From: Streptococcus sp. bf_0095
Lineage (GTDB): Bacteria > Bacillota > Bacilli > Lactobacillales > Streptococcaceae
DNA: 64,000 nucleotides
NCBI RefSeq assembly: GCF_004166885.1
Contig: NZ_RCYU01000002.1
Coordinates: 124,001 to 188,000, forward strand
Reading direction: 5' to 3'
Shown piece by piece: positions 1-7,777 of this stretch. A model generated the notes under the pieces. It was not told where the DNA came from, did not search any database, and saw only the letters and a program-made list of their open reading frames with translations. The first letter of the stretch is position 1. The number at the start of each line of letters is the position of its first letter. A program made the translations under genes and the position numbers.

Positions 1-219
1 TCCTTTTGCCTTATCGATCGCTTTATCAATTACGTGTTTTGGCACTTGCGCTTGTTTGGCACGGTCGATAACGAATTTCAAAGCAGTATTCAATTCTGGA
101 TCTGGCTCACCTTTTTTAGCGGCTACATAGATTTCTACTCCGAATTTCGCATATACTTTTGAGTTAGCGCCATCTTTGGCAGTTTTCTTGGCTACAATAT
201 TGGCCCATTTACGTCCCAT
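1..219 (-). CDS. YebC/PmpR-family regulator, N-terminal part
   Basis: The first 73 codons of a gene that leaves the window on the left. The protein begins [20 protein letters not shown] and continues with a stretch about differing residues [15 protein letters not shown], typical of the YebC/TACO1 family in its shorter streptococcal form. Family members are cytoplasmic proteins described as DNA-binding regulators and, more recently, as factors helping ribosomes through difficult sequences. Which role applies here cannot be read from this fragment. The ATG has a good AAGGAG ribosome-binding site just upstream. It is transcribed away from the toxin-antitoxin pair to its right. Confidence 0.85.
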   Translation of the reverse strand, partial: MGRKWANIVAKKTAKDGANSKVYAKFGVEIYVAAKKGEPDPELNTALKFVIDRAKQAQVPKHVIDKAIDKAKG

Positions 220-393
220 GAGGATTCTCCTTGTGTTTGATTCATATTATTTTCAATCTTTAACATTATATCACAAATCGTCCACATTAGACTAGATTTT
301 TCTATTTTTAACGGGGGAATTCATGCGAATTTTCTATGAGTTGGAAACTTTAAATAGCTCGTTTAACTATAAAAAAGCCTCTCTGTTAGAGAC

Positions 394-648
394 TTAGTAA
401 TGATCTTTAAATGACAGAAAGGCAACTCCTGACTCATCTAGCATATAAATCAGGCGATTTTCTACATCAATCCGCCTTGACCATGCTCCTTGAAAGTCAT
501 ATTTCAAGGGCTCAGGCTTACCAATCCCAGTAAATGGATCCCTTTGAATCTCCTTAATCAGGCTATTAATCCGCTTCAGTGTTTTTTTGTCCTGACTTTG
601 CCAGTAACAATAATCCTTCCAAGCATCTTCTGTAAACTTGAGTAACAT
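394..648 (-). CDS. yoeB: YoeB-family mRNA interferase toxin
   Basis: 84 residues, exactly the usual length. YoeB enters the ribosomal A site and cleaves mRNA during translation. The residues described as catalytic in the E. coli protein are all visible at matching positions: Glu46, Arg65, and the C-terminal His83-Tyr84 pair at the end of SFKDHY. The gene starts 3 bases after the yefM stop, so the two are co-transcribed with antitoxin first, the normal order. Nothing suggests decay, so the toxin is probably functional. The family call is firm; activity is inferred. Confidence 0.93.
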   Translation of the reverse strand: MLLKFTEDAWKDYCYWQSQDKKTLKRINSLIKEIQRDPFTGIGKPEPLKYDFQGAWSRRIDVENRLIYMLDESGVAFLSFKDHY

Positions 649-651
649 CTG

Positions 652-906
652 TTACCACTCAATCTCATGGAGTTGAACCTGACCAGCTCGGACTTCTGCC
701 ATGCCCCGTAGGACCTTATCCGACAATTCCTTGTTCTGAGCTAGTCTCAGGGTTTCTTGTAGGCTGTCCCACTCGCTCTTAGAGATGACCACAATATCTT
801 CTTCTGGATTCTTATTCACGACTGTCAAAGGCTCAAACTCATCATTCACCTTCTTCATATAATCCTTCAAATGATTGCGGAATGTTGAATAAACGACTGC
901 TTCCAT
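652..906 (-). CDS. yefM: YefM-family antitoxin (Phd/YefM fold)
   Basis: 84 residues beginning MEAVVYSTFRNHLKDYMKKV. The N-terminal half is the Phd/YefM DNA-binding dimerisation domain and the C-terminal part is the segment that wraps YoeB. I use the ATG at 906 because GAGG lies 7 bases before it. An in-frame ATG two codons earlier (912) sits too close to that site. YefM neutralises YoeB and, with it, represses the shared promoter. A palindrome with the TGTACA core known from yefM operators lies at 967-980, next to the promoter. Confidence 0.92.
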   Translation of the reverse strand: MEAVVYSTFRNHLKDYMKKVNDEFEPLTVVNKNPEEDIVVISKSEWDSLQETLRLAQNKELSDKVLRGMAEVRAGQVQLHEIEW

Positions 907-936
907 GACCATACCTCATTCTACCTCTTTTCTATT

Positions 937-980
937 ATTATACATGAAAAAGAAAAACTTGTCAGGAACTTGTACAAGTT
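937..980 (-). promoter_or_regulatory. yefM-yoeB promoter and TGTACA operator
   Basis: Reading the minus strand, CTGACA (960-965) and TATAAT (937-942) are 17 bases apart. Directly upstream lies the perfect 14-bp palindrome AACTTGTACAAGTT (967-980). A related partial half, AACTTG, occurs at 957-962 in the -35 region. In E. coli the YefM-YoeB complex binds long and short palindromes with a TGTACA core, so autorepression is expected here. Binding itself is inferred. Confidence 0.75.
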
Positions 981-1038
981 TTTCCCTCTCCACTTAATTA
1001 TTCGTAAAAAAGCTTCTAAATTTGGTAAAAACAAAAAA

Positions 1039-1072
1039 ATCCATTGACTAAAAAAATTTTTAGTCAATGGAT
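1039..1072 (-). terminator. Intrinsic terminator after tmcAL
   Basis: A perfect inverted repeat with 15- to 16-base arms (TCCATTGACTAAAAA and its complement) around a 2-base centre. On the minus strand it is followed by a run of Ts. It sits about 75 bases past the tmcAL stop and ends the yqe cluster before the toxin-antitoxin promoter. The stem is rich in A-T pairs, so it may also work in the other direction. Confidence 0.75.
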
Positions 1073-1145
1073 AAACACTGTTTCCGTGCATCATAACGTT
1101 CTTGCCTTACGTGAATGTGGGCAGAAAAAATTTACGTGAAACTTT

Positions 1146-2240
1146 CTATTCTTCCACTCTCACTGGCACCCGTCCCCAGATTTGTTCAGGCAATTGGGGG
1201 TGACCTAGCTGATACACCTGATCCGCTTGCTGGGTCAAACTATCCCAAGGTTCCTTACCGATTCGGGTCACGATTTCTACTGATTTTTTCAAGCCTTTGA
1301 GGTGAGTTTGTCCCTTTGCGGAAAATCCTAAGACATGAATGGCATCGGGAAGAGCTTGATCCATCACCCCTACCAAGATGTAGGTCAAAATGCGGCGCAC
1401 GCGCGCCTTGGTATAGCGCTTGGTTGCGACTTTCTCCACCAGATCTTCCACAGAGTTAGCACTTCGAACGGCCTCCTTTATCCGGTTGGCCAGTTCTTCA
1501 TTGACTTGAAAAATTTGTGTCAAATCCGGATGGGTTAGGATTTGATAACGGAGCAGTTGGTCATAATCCTCCCAAGATACCTGTGGAGCCGACTGAAAGA
1601 GTTGACTATTGGGCATGAATTTATCGACAAAGTCCTGATCTTCCTTGTGCAGGCGTAGACTAGTCGCAGAAGCATAGTCCCCTTCTTTTTCTTCTGAATG
1701 GTAGCCTGCTCCCTGGCGTTGAATAGGCTTGAGTGCAATCCCCTTTCCAGCACAAGCCTTGGCATAAGCCAGCCCTAGAATATGGTTGGGAGTATCCCCT
1801 GTGAACTCCACTCCAGCAAAGGTTTCCCACATTTTTTGGGTCTTTTGTGGATAGGATAAGTCTTCTGGAAGGCTTCGCAAGAAAGCTTCCATTTCCGATG
1901 ATTTCTCAGAATAAACTGTCGCAATCGCTTGGTAATCTATGACCTCTTCTGTCCCAAAGGTCAATTGGTCGATTCCCAGACGGGACAAGATCTCTACCGC
2001 TCCCTTGGCAAAATGATCCGCCGACTGAACAGCCACGAGAAAGGGGAGCTCGACCACCAGGTCTGCTCCATTTTCCAAAGCCATCTGCGCGCGAATCCAC
2101 TTGTCTACAATGGCAGGCTCACCACGTTGGACAAAATTCCCAGACATGGCAACGATTTTCAGCCCTTCTGCCTGTTCCAGCAGGTACTTGTGCCCATTGT
2201 GAAAAGGATTAAATTCTGCAATAATTCCTGTAACTGTCAT
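1146..2240 (-). CDS. tmcAL: tRNA(Met) cytidine acetate ligase
   Basis: 364 residues. TmcAL (formerly YlbM) uses ATP and acetate to make N4-acetylcytidine at the wobble position of elongator tRNA-Met. The N-terminal nucleotidyltransferase fold is clear: [13 protein letters not shown] carries the HNGH nucleotide-binding motif at residues 14-17, followed by [12 protein letters not shown]. The C-terminal half is the helical tRNA-binding part. The gene begins 6 bases after the methyltransferase stop, so the two are translated from one message. It is the last gene of the cluster. The length is normal and no defects are seen. Confidence 0.93.
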   Translation of the reverse strand: MTVTGIIAEFNPFHNGHKYLLEQAEGLKIVAMSGNFVQRGEPAIVDKWIRAQMALENGADLVVELPFLVAVQSADHFAKGAVEILSRLGIDQLTFGTEEVIDYQAIATVYSEKSSEMEAFLRSLPEDLSYPQKTQKMWETFAGVEFTGDTPNHILGLAYAKACAGKGIALKPIQRQGAGYHSEEKEGDYASATSLRLHKEDQDFVDKFMPNSQLFQSAPQVSWEDYDQLLRYQILTHPDLTQIFQVNEELANRIKEAVRSANSVEDLVEKVATKRYTKARVRRILTYILVGVMDQALPDAIHVLGFSAKGQTHLKGLKKSVEIVTRIGKEPWDSLTQQADQVYQLGHPQLPEQIWGRVPVRVEE

Positions 2241-2246
2241 GCTAGC

Positions 2247-2993
2247 CTACTTCTGCGCTACAAAAAACCATCGTTTACTGGTCTTTGTTGGCTCCTTATC
2301 TTCAAAGTCAGCGTACAATTTGAAAGATTTAAAGCCAGCCTGCTCCAATAGGATGTCATAGGTTAAAACTTCATAAGTGCGTTCCTCATGAACTTCATCG
2401 TGCCGACTAAAGGATCCATCTTCTTCTTGGACAAAGAAGGTCAGCTCATGGACGATCGAGTGAGGGGCTTCATCCTCGTAGGTATCCCAAAGCATGGCAA
2501 AGTCTTCCGCATTTTCATGATAAGAATAGCCTGGGAAGACCTCATCTGTCTGGTAGGTCGAATGGACATCAAAAATAAAGACTCCGTCCTCATTGAGGGC
2601 ATTGTAGACTTCCTTAAAGACGTCTCCTACTTCTACCTCGTCCTGCATATAGCAGATAGAATCCGAGTAGCAGGTCACGAAATCATAAGTGCCTGCTTGC
2701 GACAGGTCCAGCATATTGCCCTCGATAAAATCAATCTTCTGCTTAGCTGAAGCCGCTCTTTTTTCAGCAATTTTCAGCATGTCAGCACTCAGGTCTAATC
2801 CTGTCACATCAAACCCAGCTTGAGAAAAGCGAACAGATTGAATCCCTGTCCCACAAGCCAATTCCAGTAATTTTTTCTTATCTTTTGTTTTTGGGAGATG
2901 GCGGAGGGAAAAATCCGTCCACAAATCATATAGACTGTCATCCATGACCGCATCATAGACCGCCGCAAAGGTTTCATAAGTCGCCATATTCAT
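2247..2993 (-). CDS. yqeM: Class I SAM-dependent methyltransferase (YqeM-like)
   Basis: 248 residues. The glycine-rich SAM-binding motif LLELACGTG spans about residues 42-50, followed by the acidic strand end VTGLDLS. This is the methyltransferase always found in this streptococcal cluster, named YqeM after the Bacillus protein. Its substrate is not known to me. Position between rsfS and tmcAL suggests work on RNA or ribosomes, but that is only context. The start at 2993 has no strong ribosome-binding site, and ATG 2987 is an alternative. A hairpin-rich insertion (3002-3204) lies immediately upstream and could affect its expression. Confidence 0.85.
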   Translation of the reverse strand: MNMATYETFAAVYDAVMDDSLYDLWTDFSLRHLPKTKDKKKLLELACGTGIQSVRFSQAGFDVTGLDLSADMLKIAEKRAASAKQKIDFIEGNMLDLSQAGTYDFVTCYSDSICYMQDEVEVGDVFKEVYNALNEDGVFIFDVHSTYQTDEVFPGYSYHENAEDFAMLWDTYEDEAPHSIVHELTFFVQEEDGSFSRHDEVHEERTYEVLTYDILLEQAGFKSFKLYADFEDKEPTKTSKRWFFVAQK

Positions 2994-3001
2994 GATACCA
3001 A

Positions 3002-3204
3002 GTCCGCCCGTAATCCGTTAGAAAATTAGGAGCACGACGATGGAGCTAAGCTCCAAGGAGAGCTATCTATTTTCCGAGGATTACAGGACGGGTTCAAATC
3101 CTTTCTAAGATACAAAGAGCGTTAAAAGCAAAGAGAAAATATGAAACTTTCTGCGTATCGTCAGATACAAAGGAAGTTACTCTTTTTCTCACAGCTTTTA
3201 GCTC
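3002..3204. repeat. Structured intergenic insertion A (two nested hairpins)
   Basis: This fills most of the gap 2994-3309. Hairpin 1 (3002-3087) pairs GTCC plus TAATCC...AGAAAAT at 3011-3026 with ATTTTC...GGATTA at 3069-3083, and carries an inner perfect stem TGGAGCT/AGCTCCA (3041-3055). Hairpin 2 (3117-3204) pairs GAGC..TAAAAGC...GAGAAAA with its near complement, and has GTATC/GATAC at its tip. Between the two lies ATCCTTTCTA (3098-3107), shared with insertion B near 5.9 kb. No protein is encoded. It looks like a small non-autonomous element, but I cannot name its family. Confidence 0.55.
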
Positions 3205-3277
3205 GTGTTCAGTTATCAAACCTAACCAAACACAAGGCCCTATCCTTTCTTTCCATAGAATTTCAATTTAACCAACA

Positions 3278-3303
3278 AAACTCAGTTGCTACCAACTGAG
3301 TTT
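3278..3303 (-). terminator. Terminator after rsfS, inside the cluster
   Basis: Perfect 11-bp stem AAACTCAGTTG around the loop CTAC, followed on the minus strand by TTTTGTTGGTT. It lies 7 bases past the rsfS stop. It should end or reduce transcription before yqeM-tmcAL, which would then depend on readthrough or on a promoter within the 3.0-3.25 kb insertion. Confidence 0.7.
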
Positions 3304-3309
3304 ACCTGC

Positions 3310-3663
3310 TTATGCTAGGACTGCTGAAAGATCGACAGCACTTGCTTCGTGCCATAGCTTTTCTAGGTTATAGTGGGTACGCATTTCTTCTGAGAAGACA
3401 TGGACCACCACACCACCTAAGTCAAGAAGGACCCAACCTCCAGCTGAGTCACCTTCGACATGGCTAGCATTGCCACCAGCTTCAACGACTTTCTCACGAA
3501 TATTCTCTGCGATAGCTTCCAACTGACGGCTATTCATAGAGCTTGCGATGACAAAGTAATCTGTCACGCTGGTTAAGCTTTGAACATCCAAAGCCACAAT
3601 GTCTTCTGCACGCTTTTCATCTGCTGCTTTAACAACAAGTTCAAGTAATTCTTTTTCTTTCAT
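3310..3663 (-). CDS. rsfS: Ribosomal silencing factor RsfS
   Basis: 117 residues of the RsfS/Iojap family. RsfS binds ribosomal protein uL14 on the 50S subunit and blocks joining of the 30S, dampening translation when nutrients are short. The family core [19 protein letters not shown] is present, as is the end segment around YNLEKLW. It follows the cysteine hydrolase gene by 14 bases and is closely followed by an intrinsic terminator. The length is typical. Ribosome-related genes on both sides of the cluster (yqeH, yhbY) fit this role. Confidence 0.93.
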   Translation of the reverse strand: MKEKELLELVVKAADEKRAEDIVALDVQSLTSVTDYFVIASSMNSRQLEAIAENIREKVVEAGGNASHVEGDSAGGWVLLDLGGVVVHVFSEEMRTHYNLEKLWHEASAVDLSAVLA

Positions 3664-3677
3664 TTAGTCCTCTTTCC

Positions 3678-4178
3678 TTAAAAAATTGATTTGTAATCTA
3701 AGACATCCGCAAAACGTTCTGCCCAAATATTTTCATAAAATTCATTAAGCGTTTCTGCCGGAATATCCTCTCCATCAAAGGTTGTGACAGCTCCTTCTGG
3801 AATGACCAGCTTGTAGCCGTATTCAAACCCCACTTTGACGGATGTATCGACACAATATTCTGTCTGCATGCCACACAGGACCAGTTGTTGAATTCCTTGT
3901 TGATCCAAGTATTCTTTTAATCCTGTCTCCTTAAACATGCTATTGTATCGCTTCTGAAATACCTTTTCATTCTCCTGTCTTTTCAACAGAGGAGATAATT
4001 GCCAATCTTCCGAGGTTAAAGCCTCTGGCGTTTCAATATGCTGCATGTAGATGATTTCAATCTGCTGTTTTCTAGCCTGATCTTGCAAATAAGCGATCTT
4101 CTCTAGGAGCTTTTCTGTCTCAAAACTTGTTTCCACTAAGATATTTTGTACATCAATAATGATAAAAGCTGTTTTCAA
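3678..4178 (-). CDS. Isochorismatase-family cysteine hydrolase
   Basis: 166 residues. The fold is that of isochorismatase/nicotinamidase hydrolases: the strand AFIIIDVQN carries the catalytic Asp, and LVLCGMQTEYCVDTSVKVGF carries the nucleophilic Cys. The start is a TTG at 4178, directly after the yqeK TGA, with a good AGAGGAG site 6 bases before it, so the rare start is credible. The substrate is unknown. It lies downstream of nadD, and the window also has a true nicotinamidase (pncA, 18.3 kb), so duplication of that role is possible but unproven. It is a member of the yqe operon. Confidence 0.82.
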   Translation of the reverse strand: MKTAFIIIDVQNILVETSFETEKLLEKIAYLQDQARKQQIEIIYMQHIETPEALTSEDWQLSPLLKRQENEKVFQKRYNSMFKETGLKEYLDQQGIQQLVLCGMQTEYCVDTSVKVGFEYGYKLVIPEGAVTTFDGEDIPAETLNEFYENIWAERFADVLDYKSIF

Positions 4179-4775
4179 TCACTGCTCCTCTTTCAAATAC
4201 TTCACAAATGCGTTATAGGTTTCAAGGGTTTGGGGATAAATGGGCAATCCTTGGTGGGCAAGGTGTTCGACTGTGCGAGCTGTCTCATAGGCCACAGCAC
4301 GATCTAAGGAGACTTGGGCGATGTCGCGCGCCTGCTCTACCCCCGGAAAAGCCCGGTTGTGTTCAATATAATCTGCCACATAGACAATCTTGTCTAAGGT
4401 CGACATCTGTCCACTCCCCACGGTGTGAATCTCAATACTGCGAAGAATGGCTGGATCTGTCAGTCCGAGATCTTCCTGAATCTTATAAATGCCGACCATT
4501 CCATGCCAGACGTTATTTCCCCAGTTTTTCAAATCCGAATCAAGTTCATAACGGTCAATCAAATCGAGAAATTCCTGATCCGATAATTTCTTGGCATAGT
4601 CATGCAATAAACCTGCTAGGCCAGCCTGCTCTTCGTCAGCCCCATAGCGCTTAGCTAAGTTACGAGCGGCCTTCTCAACCCCTAAACAGTGGGTTAGCCG
4701 CTTTTCTGGCAGGATTTGACGCATTTTTTCAAGCAAGACCTCACGAGGAAAGCCGAGATAGTTTTCATAGGTCAT
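4179..4775 (-). CDS. yqeK: YqeK, HD-domain Ap4A hydrolase
   Basis: 198 residues. An HD phosphohydrolase domain is visible: H29 in LTHCLGVE, the paired H58-D59 in LLHDYAKKL, and further metal-binding histidines in WHGMVG and IEIHTVG. Proteins of this family split bis(5'-nucleosyl) tetraphosphates such as Ap4A symmetrically into two ADP using iron. The start overlaps the nadD stop by 4 bases (ATGA) and its own stop abuts the next start, so translation is coupled along the operon. Length and motifs are normal. Confidence 0.9.
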   Translation of the reverse strand: MTYENYLGFPREVLLEKMRQILPEKRLTHCLGVEKAARNLAKRYGADEEQAGLAGLLHDYAKKLSDQEFLDLIDRYELDSDLKNWGNNVWHGMVGIYKIQEDLGLTDPAILRSIEIHTVGSGQMSTLDKIVYVADYIEHNRAFPGVEQARDIAQVSLDRAVAYETARTVEHLAHQGLPIYPQTLETYNAFVKYLKEEQ

Positions 4776-5404
4776 TGATACAAACCTTCTTTCTTGATGT
4801 AGTCCAAGACTGGCTTTGGCAACATAAAGTTGGGCGTCCGACCTTGGGCGATAAACTCTCGCACCATGCTAGAAGAGATGTCCATAAGAGGAACATCGAC
4901 CCAAATCACAGGATAGGAGGTTCCCGCCTTGTAACGGGGACGTTGAACACCGACAAACTGCACCATCTCCACTAATTCGTCAATCCGATACCATTTTGGC
5001 AGGTAGTCTACCATATCCGCTCCAATGATGAAGTAATAGTCTGTATCTGGGTCTCGCTCATTGAGCAACTTCATCGTATCGTAGGTATAGGAGATCCCTT
5101 TACGCTCTAGCTCAATCGTCTCGATTTCCAGACCTTCAATGCCATCGATGGCTAGTTCGAGCATTTTCAAGCGATGGCCTTCATCAATGGTTTCTTTTTT
5201 ATCCACATGCGGAGGCTCATATTCTGGCATGAGAAGGACCTTGTCCAAGCCTAATTGCTGGCGAACTTGGTCTGCAACAACAAGATGGGCATTATGGACG
5301 GGATTAAAATTCCCTCCGAGGATTCCCACTTGTTTGCGTTTCTTATCTTTGATCTCTGGCTCTAACTCCACCTTAGTAAAGGGGGTTAATAGTTCAATGG
5401 CCAT
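4772..5404 (-). CDS. nadD: Nicotinate-nucleotide adenylyltransferase
   Basis: 210 residues. NadD joins nicotinate mononucleotide and ATP to give deamido-NAD, the penultimate step of NAD synthesis. [19 protein letters not shown] gives the T/HxxH nucleotide-binding site in the form HNAH, and [10 protein letters not shown] is the C-terminal ISSTxIR-type motif. An N-terminal extension of about 25 residues before the core is usual in streptococci. The gene overlaps yqeK by 4 bases. pncA at 18.3 kb supplies nicotinic acid to the same pathway. Confidence 0.94.
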   Translation of the reverse strand: MAIELLTPFTKVELEPEIKDKKRKQVGILGGNFNPVHNAHLVVADQVRQQLGLDKVLLMPEYEPPHVDKKETIDEGHRLKMLELAIDGIEGLEIETIELERKGISYTYDTMKLLNERDPDTDYYFIIGADMVDYLPKWYRIDELVEMVQFVGVQRPRYKAGTSYPVIWVDVPLMDISSSMVREFIAQGRTPNFMLPKPVLDYIKKEGLYQ

Positions 5405-5425
5405 ATACCTGCTCTCCTGTGTCTC

Positions 5426-5737
5426 TTAGATTTCTTTTACTTTGACTGAAATCTTCCGGTTTTCTTTTTTGCTTGATTGTTTGTATAAGATGAGGATGCG
5501 TCCAATTTTTTGAACCGTATCCACACCAATTTCTTCTTCCAAGATTTCCGCTACTTCATGGATATTCTCATCCGTATTTTGAAGGAGGGTCACCTTAATC
5601 AGTTCGCGAGCGTCTAATGCTTGGCGAACACTGGTTTTGATTTGGTCATTAAGCCCGTTTTTCCCAATTTGGATAATAGGTTTGAGGCTGTGGGCTTGGC
5701 TATTGAGGAAAGCCCGTTGTTTGGATGTTAATGTCAT
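5426..5737 (-). CDS. yhbY: YhbY, CRM-domain ribosome-assembly RNA-binding protein
   Basis: 103 residues forming a single CRM domain, with LKPIIQIGKNGLND carrying the conserved GxxG loop (GKNG). YhbY associates with pre-50S particles and helps subunit maturation. It lies between the ribosome-assembly GTPase yqeH and nadD, 21 bases before the latter. The upstream gap to yqeH holds structured insertion B. The family assignment is firm; the exact step is not known in streptococci. Confidence 0.92.
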   Translation of the reverse strand: MTLTSKQRAFLNSQAHSLKPIIQIGKNGLNDQIKTSVRQALDARELIKVTLLQNTDENIHEVAEILEEEIGVDTVQKIGRILILYKQSSKKENRKISVKVKEI

Positions 5738-5760
5738 GCTTTTTTCATTGTTTCTTTTTT

Positions 5761-5906
5761 GATACTTTTCTGATGTGGTGGCGGTCGTCAGCGACCTCCT
5801 AGCGGAGTTCCATGACTTAAATTTGAGCCTAAAGTCTCAAATTTTCCGCGCCTAAGTAGTAAAATATCTACTTAGGCTTTCACCACAGCGAAAAGTATCC
5901 TTTCTA
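5761..5906. repeat. Structured intergenic insertion B (terminal inverted repeats)
   Basis: A 139-bp unit between yhbY and yqeH bounded by perfect 10-bp inverted repeats, GATACTTTTC (5761-5770) and GAAAAGTATC (5890-5899), extended by TGTGGTG/CACCACA. Inside are three further hairpins: GGTCG/CGACC near 5782-5796, AATTTGAG/CTCAAATT near 5820-5843, and CCTAAGTAG/CTACTTAGG near 5850-5876. The right end runs into ATCCTTTCTA (5897-5906), also found in insertion A. The cloverleaf layout with terminal repeats is MITE-like. No coding potential is seen. Confidence 0.6.
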
Positions 5907-5957
5907 GGCTCGTTACACTCGCCTCTGTCTATAAAGAAACTATTTCCTTTCAAATTT

Positions 5958-7064
5958 TTAAATAATAGCTTTGCGGGTAACGACGGCAACGCCTTCTGGT
6001 GCCCAGACGGCTACTTTGGCTTCTCCATTGACGCGGATCCAGCCGAGGCCTGAGATGACGAGGTCTGTCTTGTCCTTGATAGTAAACTCATGAGAAACCA
6101 AGGGTGGGAACTCTTCTTTTTCTTTGCTATTAGGTGGAGTTAGCAAGCCACCAACATGCTTGTCATAAAAGGCGGTCGCTCCTTCTAGCTTGGTTCGATG
6201 AAGCTTGAGTTCGTTATCAAAGAAGGCCGTGAAGCCTTGCTTTTCCCCCTTAATAAAGTCAAAGCGTCCCAAGCCACCCAAGAAGAGGGTTTGCTCGGGA
6301 TTGAGCTGATAAGTCTTGGGCTTGATTTCTTTTTTAGGGCTAACATACTTGAGGTTTTTTGCCGTCAAGTAATGAGCCATCTGGTGGCGATGGATAATCC
6401 CTGGTGTATCGTAGATATAGGACCCATCGTCCAGTGGGATTTCGATCTTGTCCAGTGTCGTTCCTGGGAAGCGAGAGGTTGTAATGATATCCTTGTCTCC
6501 AGTGATTTCTTGGATGATCGCATTGATGAGGGTTGATTTTCCAACGTTGGTCACACCCACCACATAGACGTCACGGCCTTTGCGGTACTGCTCAATCTTT
6601 TCCATCAAGTCCTTGATAGCACTCTTATTTTGGGCAGATGTGAGGACCACATCGACAGGACGCATCCCTTCTTCGTGGGCCCGCTCCATCAACCAATGGG
6701 TCACCTTGCTATCTTTAACTGACTTAGGCAAGATGTCCTTTTTATTTCCGACCAAGAGGACATCATTTCCTGCTACAAAGCGTGGTAGGCCAGGAATGAC
6801 GGAGCCATTAAAGTCAAAAATATCCACTACATTGACCACTAGAGCATCACTATCGCCTACTTCGTGAAGGAGCTTTAGGAAATCATCATCTGTCAGATGC
6901 ACATCTGTGATTTCATTGTAGTGACGTAGACGGAAACAGCGTTGGCAATAGACTTCGCCTGTTTCCAAGCCCTTTTCAAGAGCTGATTGGGGAGTATAGC
7001 CTAGCCCCTCTTTATTTTCTGTCTGAATGGGCGCTCCACAGCCAATACAGAATAATTCTTCCAT
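5958..7064 (-). CDS. yqeH: YqeH, circularly permuted ribosome-biogenesis GTPase
   Basis: 368 residues. An N-terminal zinc finger (CIGC ... CQRC, residues 6-40) is followed by a GTPase domain with permuted motif order: G4 NKKD first, then G1 GVTNVGKSTL, then G3 DTPG. YqeH is needed for 30S assembly, particularly of 16S rRNA, in Bacillus. The C-terminal part is the RNA-binding treble-clef-like region. It starts 2 bases after the yqeG stop, so the two are a tight pair at the head of the operon. No defects are seen. Confidence 0.95.
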   Translation of the reverse strand: MEELFCIGCGAPIQTENKEGLGYTPQSALEKGLETGEVYCQRCFRLRHYNEITDVHLTDDDFLKLLHEVGDSDALVVNVVDIFDFNGSVIPGLPRFVAGNDVLLVGNKKDILPKSVKDSKVTHWLMERAHEEGMRPVDVVLTSAQNKSAIKDLMEKIEQYRKGRDVYVVGVTNVGKSTLINAIIQEITGDKDIITTSRFPGTTLDKIEIPLDDGSYIYDTPGIIHRHQMAHYLTAKNLKYVSPKKEIKPKTYQLNPEQTLFLGGLGRFDFIKGEKQGFTAFFDNELKLHRTKLEGATAFYDKHVGGLLTPPNSKEKEEFPPLVSHEFTIKDKTDLVISGLGWIRVNGEAKVAVWAPEGVAVVTRKAII

Positions 7065-7066
7065 TC

Positions 7067-7606
7067 TTAAATTCCTTTTTTATATACAATTGGACCATAT
7101 TTTTCGGCCATTTGCTTCATGACACGGCGTTCACGCGCCCGGTTGATCTGGGTCTTGATGGAGTCATGCTCAACCAAAGGCTTGACCAAAATCGAGCGAA
7201 TGCCTGCACGATGGGCAGCCCGGATATCCGTCATCAGTTGATCCCCGACCATGACCACTTCATTTTTCTCATAGTGGAAACGTTTGAGGGCCCGATCAAT
7301 CCCAAAAGTAAAGGGCTTAAGCGACCAGGCTTCATAGTCAATATCAAATTTCTCAACCGCGCGCTTGACCCGTTTGGGGCTATTATTAGACACCACGATT
7401 ACCCGAATCCCCCCATCACGAAGGTCATGTAACCACTGGCGCATCTCGGGAGTCCCATCCGGATTATTCCAAGCAATCAAGGTGTTATCCAAATCCACAA
7501 GGACCGCCTTAATACCCTGTTTTTTCAAATCTGCAACGGTGAGATCATAGGCTGCTTCCACCGCAAAATCTGGTTTGTAATTTTCGATTGACACGTTTTT
7601 CTCCAT
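7067..7606 (-). CDS. yqeG: YqeG, HAD-IIIA family phosphatase
   Basis: 179 residues. All HAD motifs are present: nucleophile DLDNTL, Ser/Thr motif VVSNNS, Lys region LKPFTFG, and VVMVGDQLMTDI with the metal-binding Asp. The family is related to the mitochondrial phosphatidylglycerophosphate phosphatase PTPMT-like group. Substrate in streptococci is unproven, and phosphatidylglycerophosphate is only a possibility. It is the first gene of the nine-gene cluster; its promoter is at 7623-7651. Confidence 0.9.
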   Translation of the reverse strand: MEKNVSIENYKPDFAVEAAYDLTVADLKKQGIKAVLVDLDNTLIAWNNPDGTPEMRQWLHDLRDGGIRVIVVSNNSPKRVKRAVEKFDIDYEAWSLKPFTFGIDRALKRFHYEKNEVVMVGDQLMTDIRAAHRAGIRSILVKPLVEHDSIKTQINRARERRVMKQMAEKYGPIVYKKGI

Positions 7607-7622
7607 TTTTTATATTCTCTTC

Positions 7623-7651
7623 ATTGTAGCATAAATAGACGTATTTTGCAC
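7623..7651 (-). promoter_or_regulatory. Promoter of the yqeG operon
   Basis: On the minus strand GTGCAA (7646-7651) and TACAAT (7623-7628) are 17 bases apart, about 15 bases before the yqeG ATG. It is back to back with the promoter of the TVP38 gene. Confidence 0.6.
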
Positions 7652-7723
7652 TTGCTTCGTTGTCTCCCCTTTGTAAGAGGACCCAATCTATCTCTTTGAT
7701 ATTCCCTAAAATGGACAAAATCG

Positions 7724-7751
7724 TTACAAAGTTCCAAAAACGTGGTATAGT
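7724..7751 (+). promoter_or_regulatory. Promoter of the TVP38-family gene
   Basis: TTACAA (7724-7729) and TATAGT (7746-7751) are separated by 16 bases. The -10 box is extended (TGG before it). It gives a leader of about 20 bases to the ATG at 7778. Confidence 0.55.
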
Positions 7752-7777
7752 AGAAGAAAAAAATACGCGGAAGAGTT

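Noticed and set aside
3084-3110. GGTTCAAATCC resembles the T-loop of a tRNA
   Set aside because: No acceptor, D or anticodon stems pair around it on either strand. It is part of the structured insertion A and is best seen as chance.
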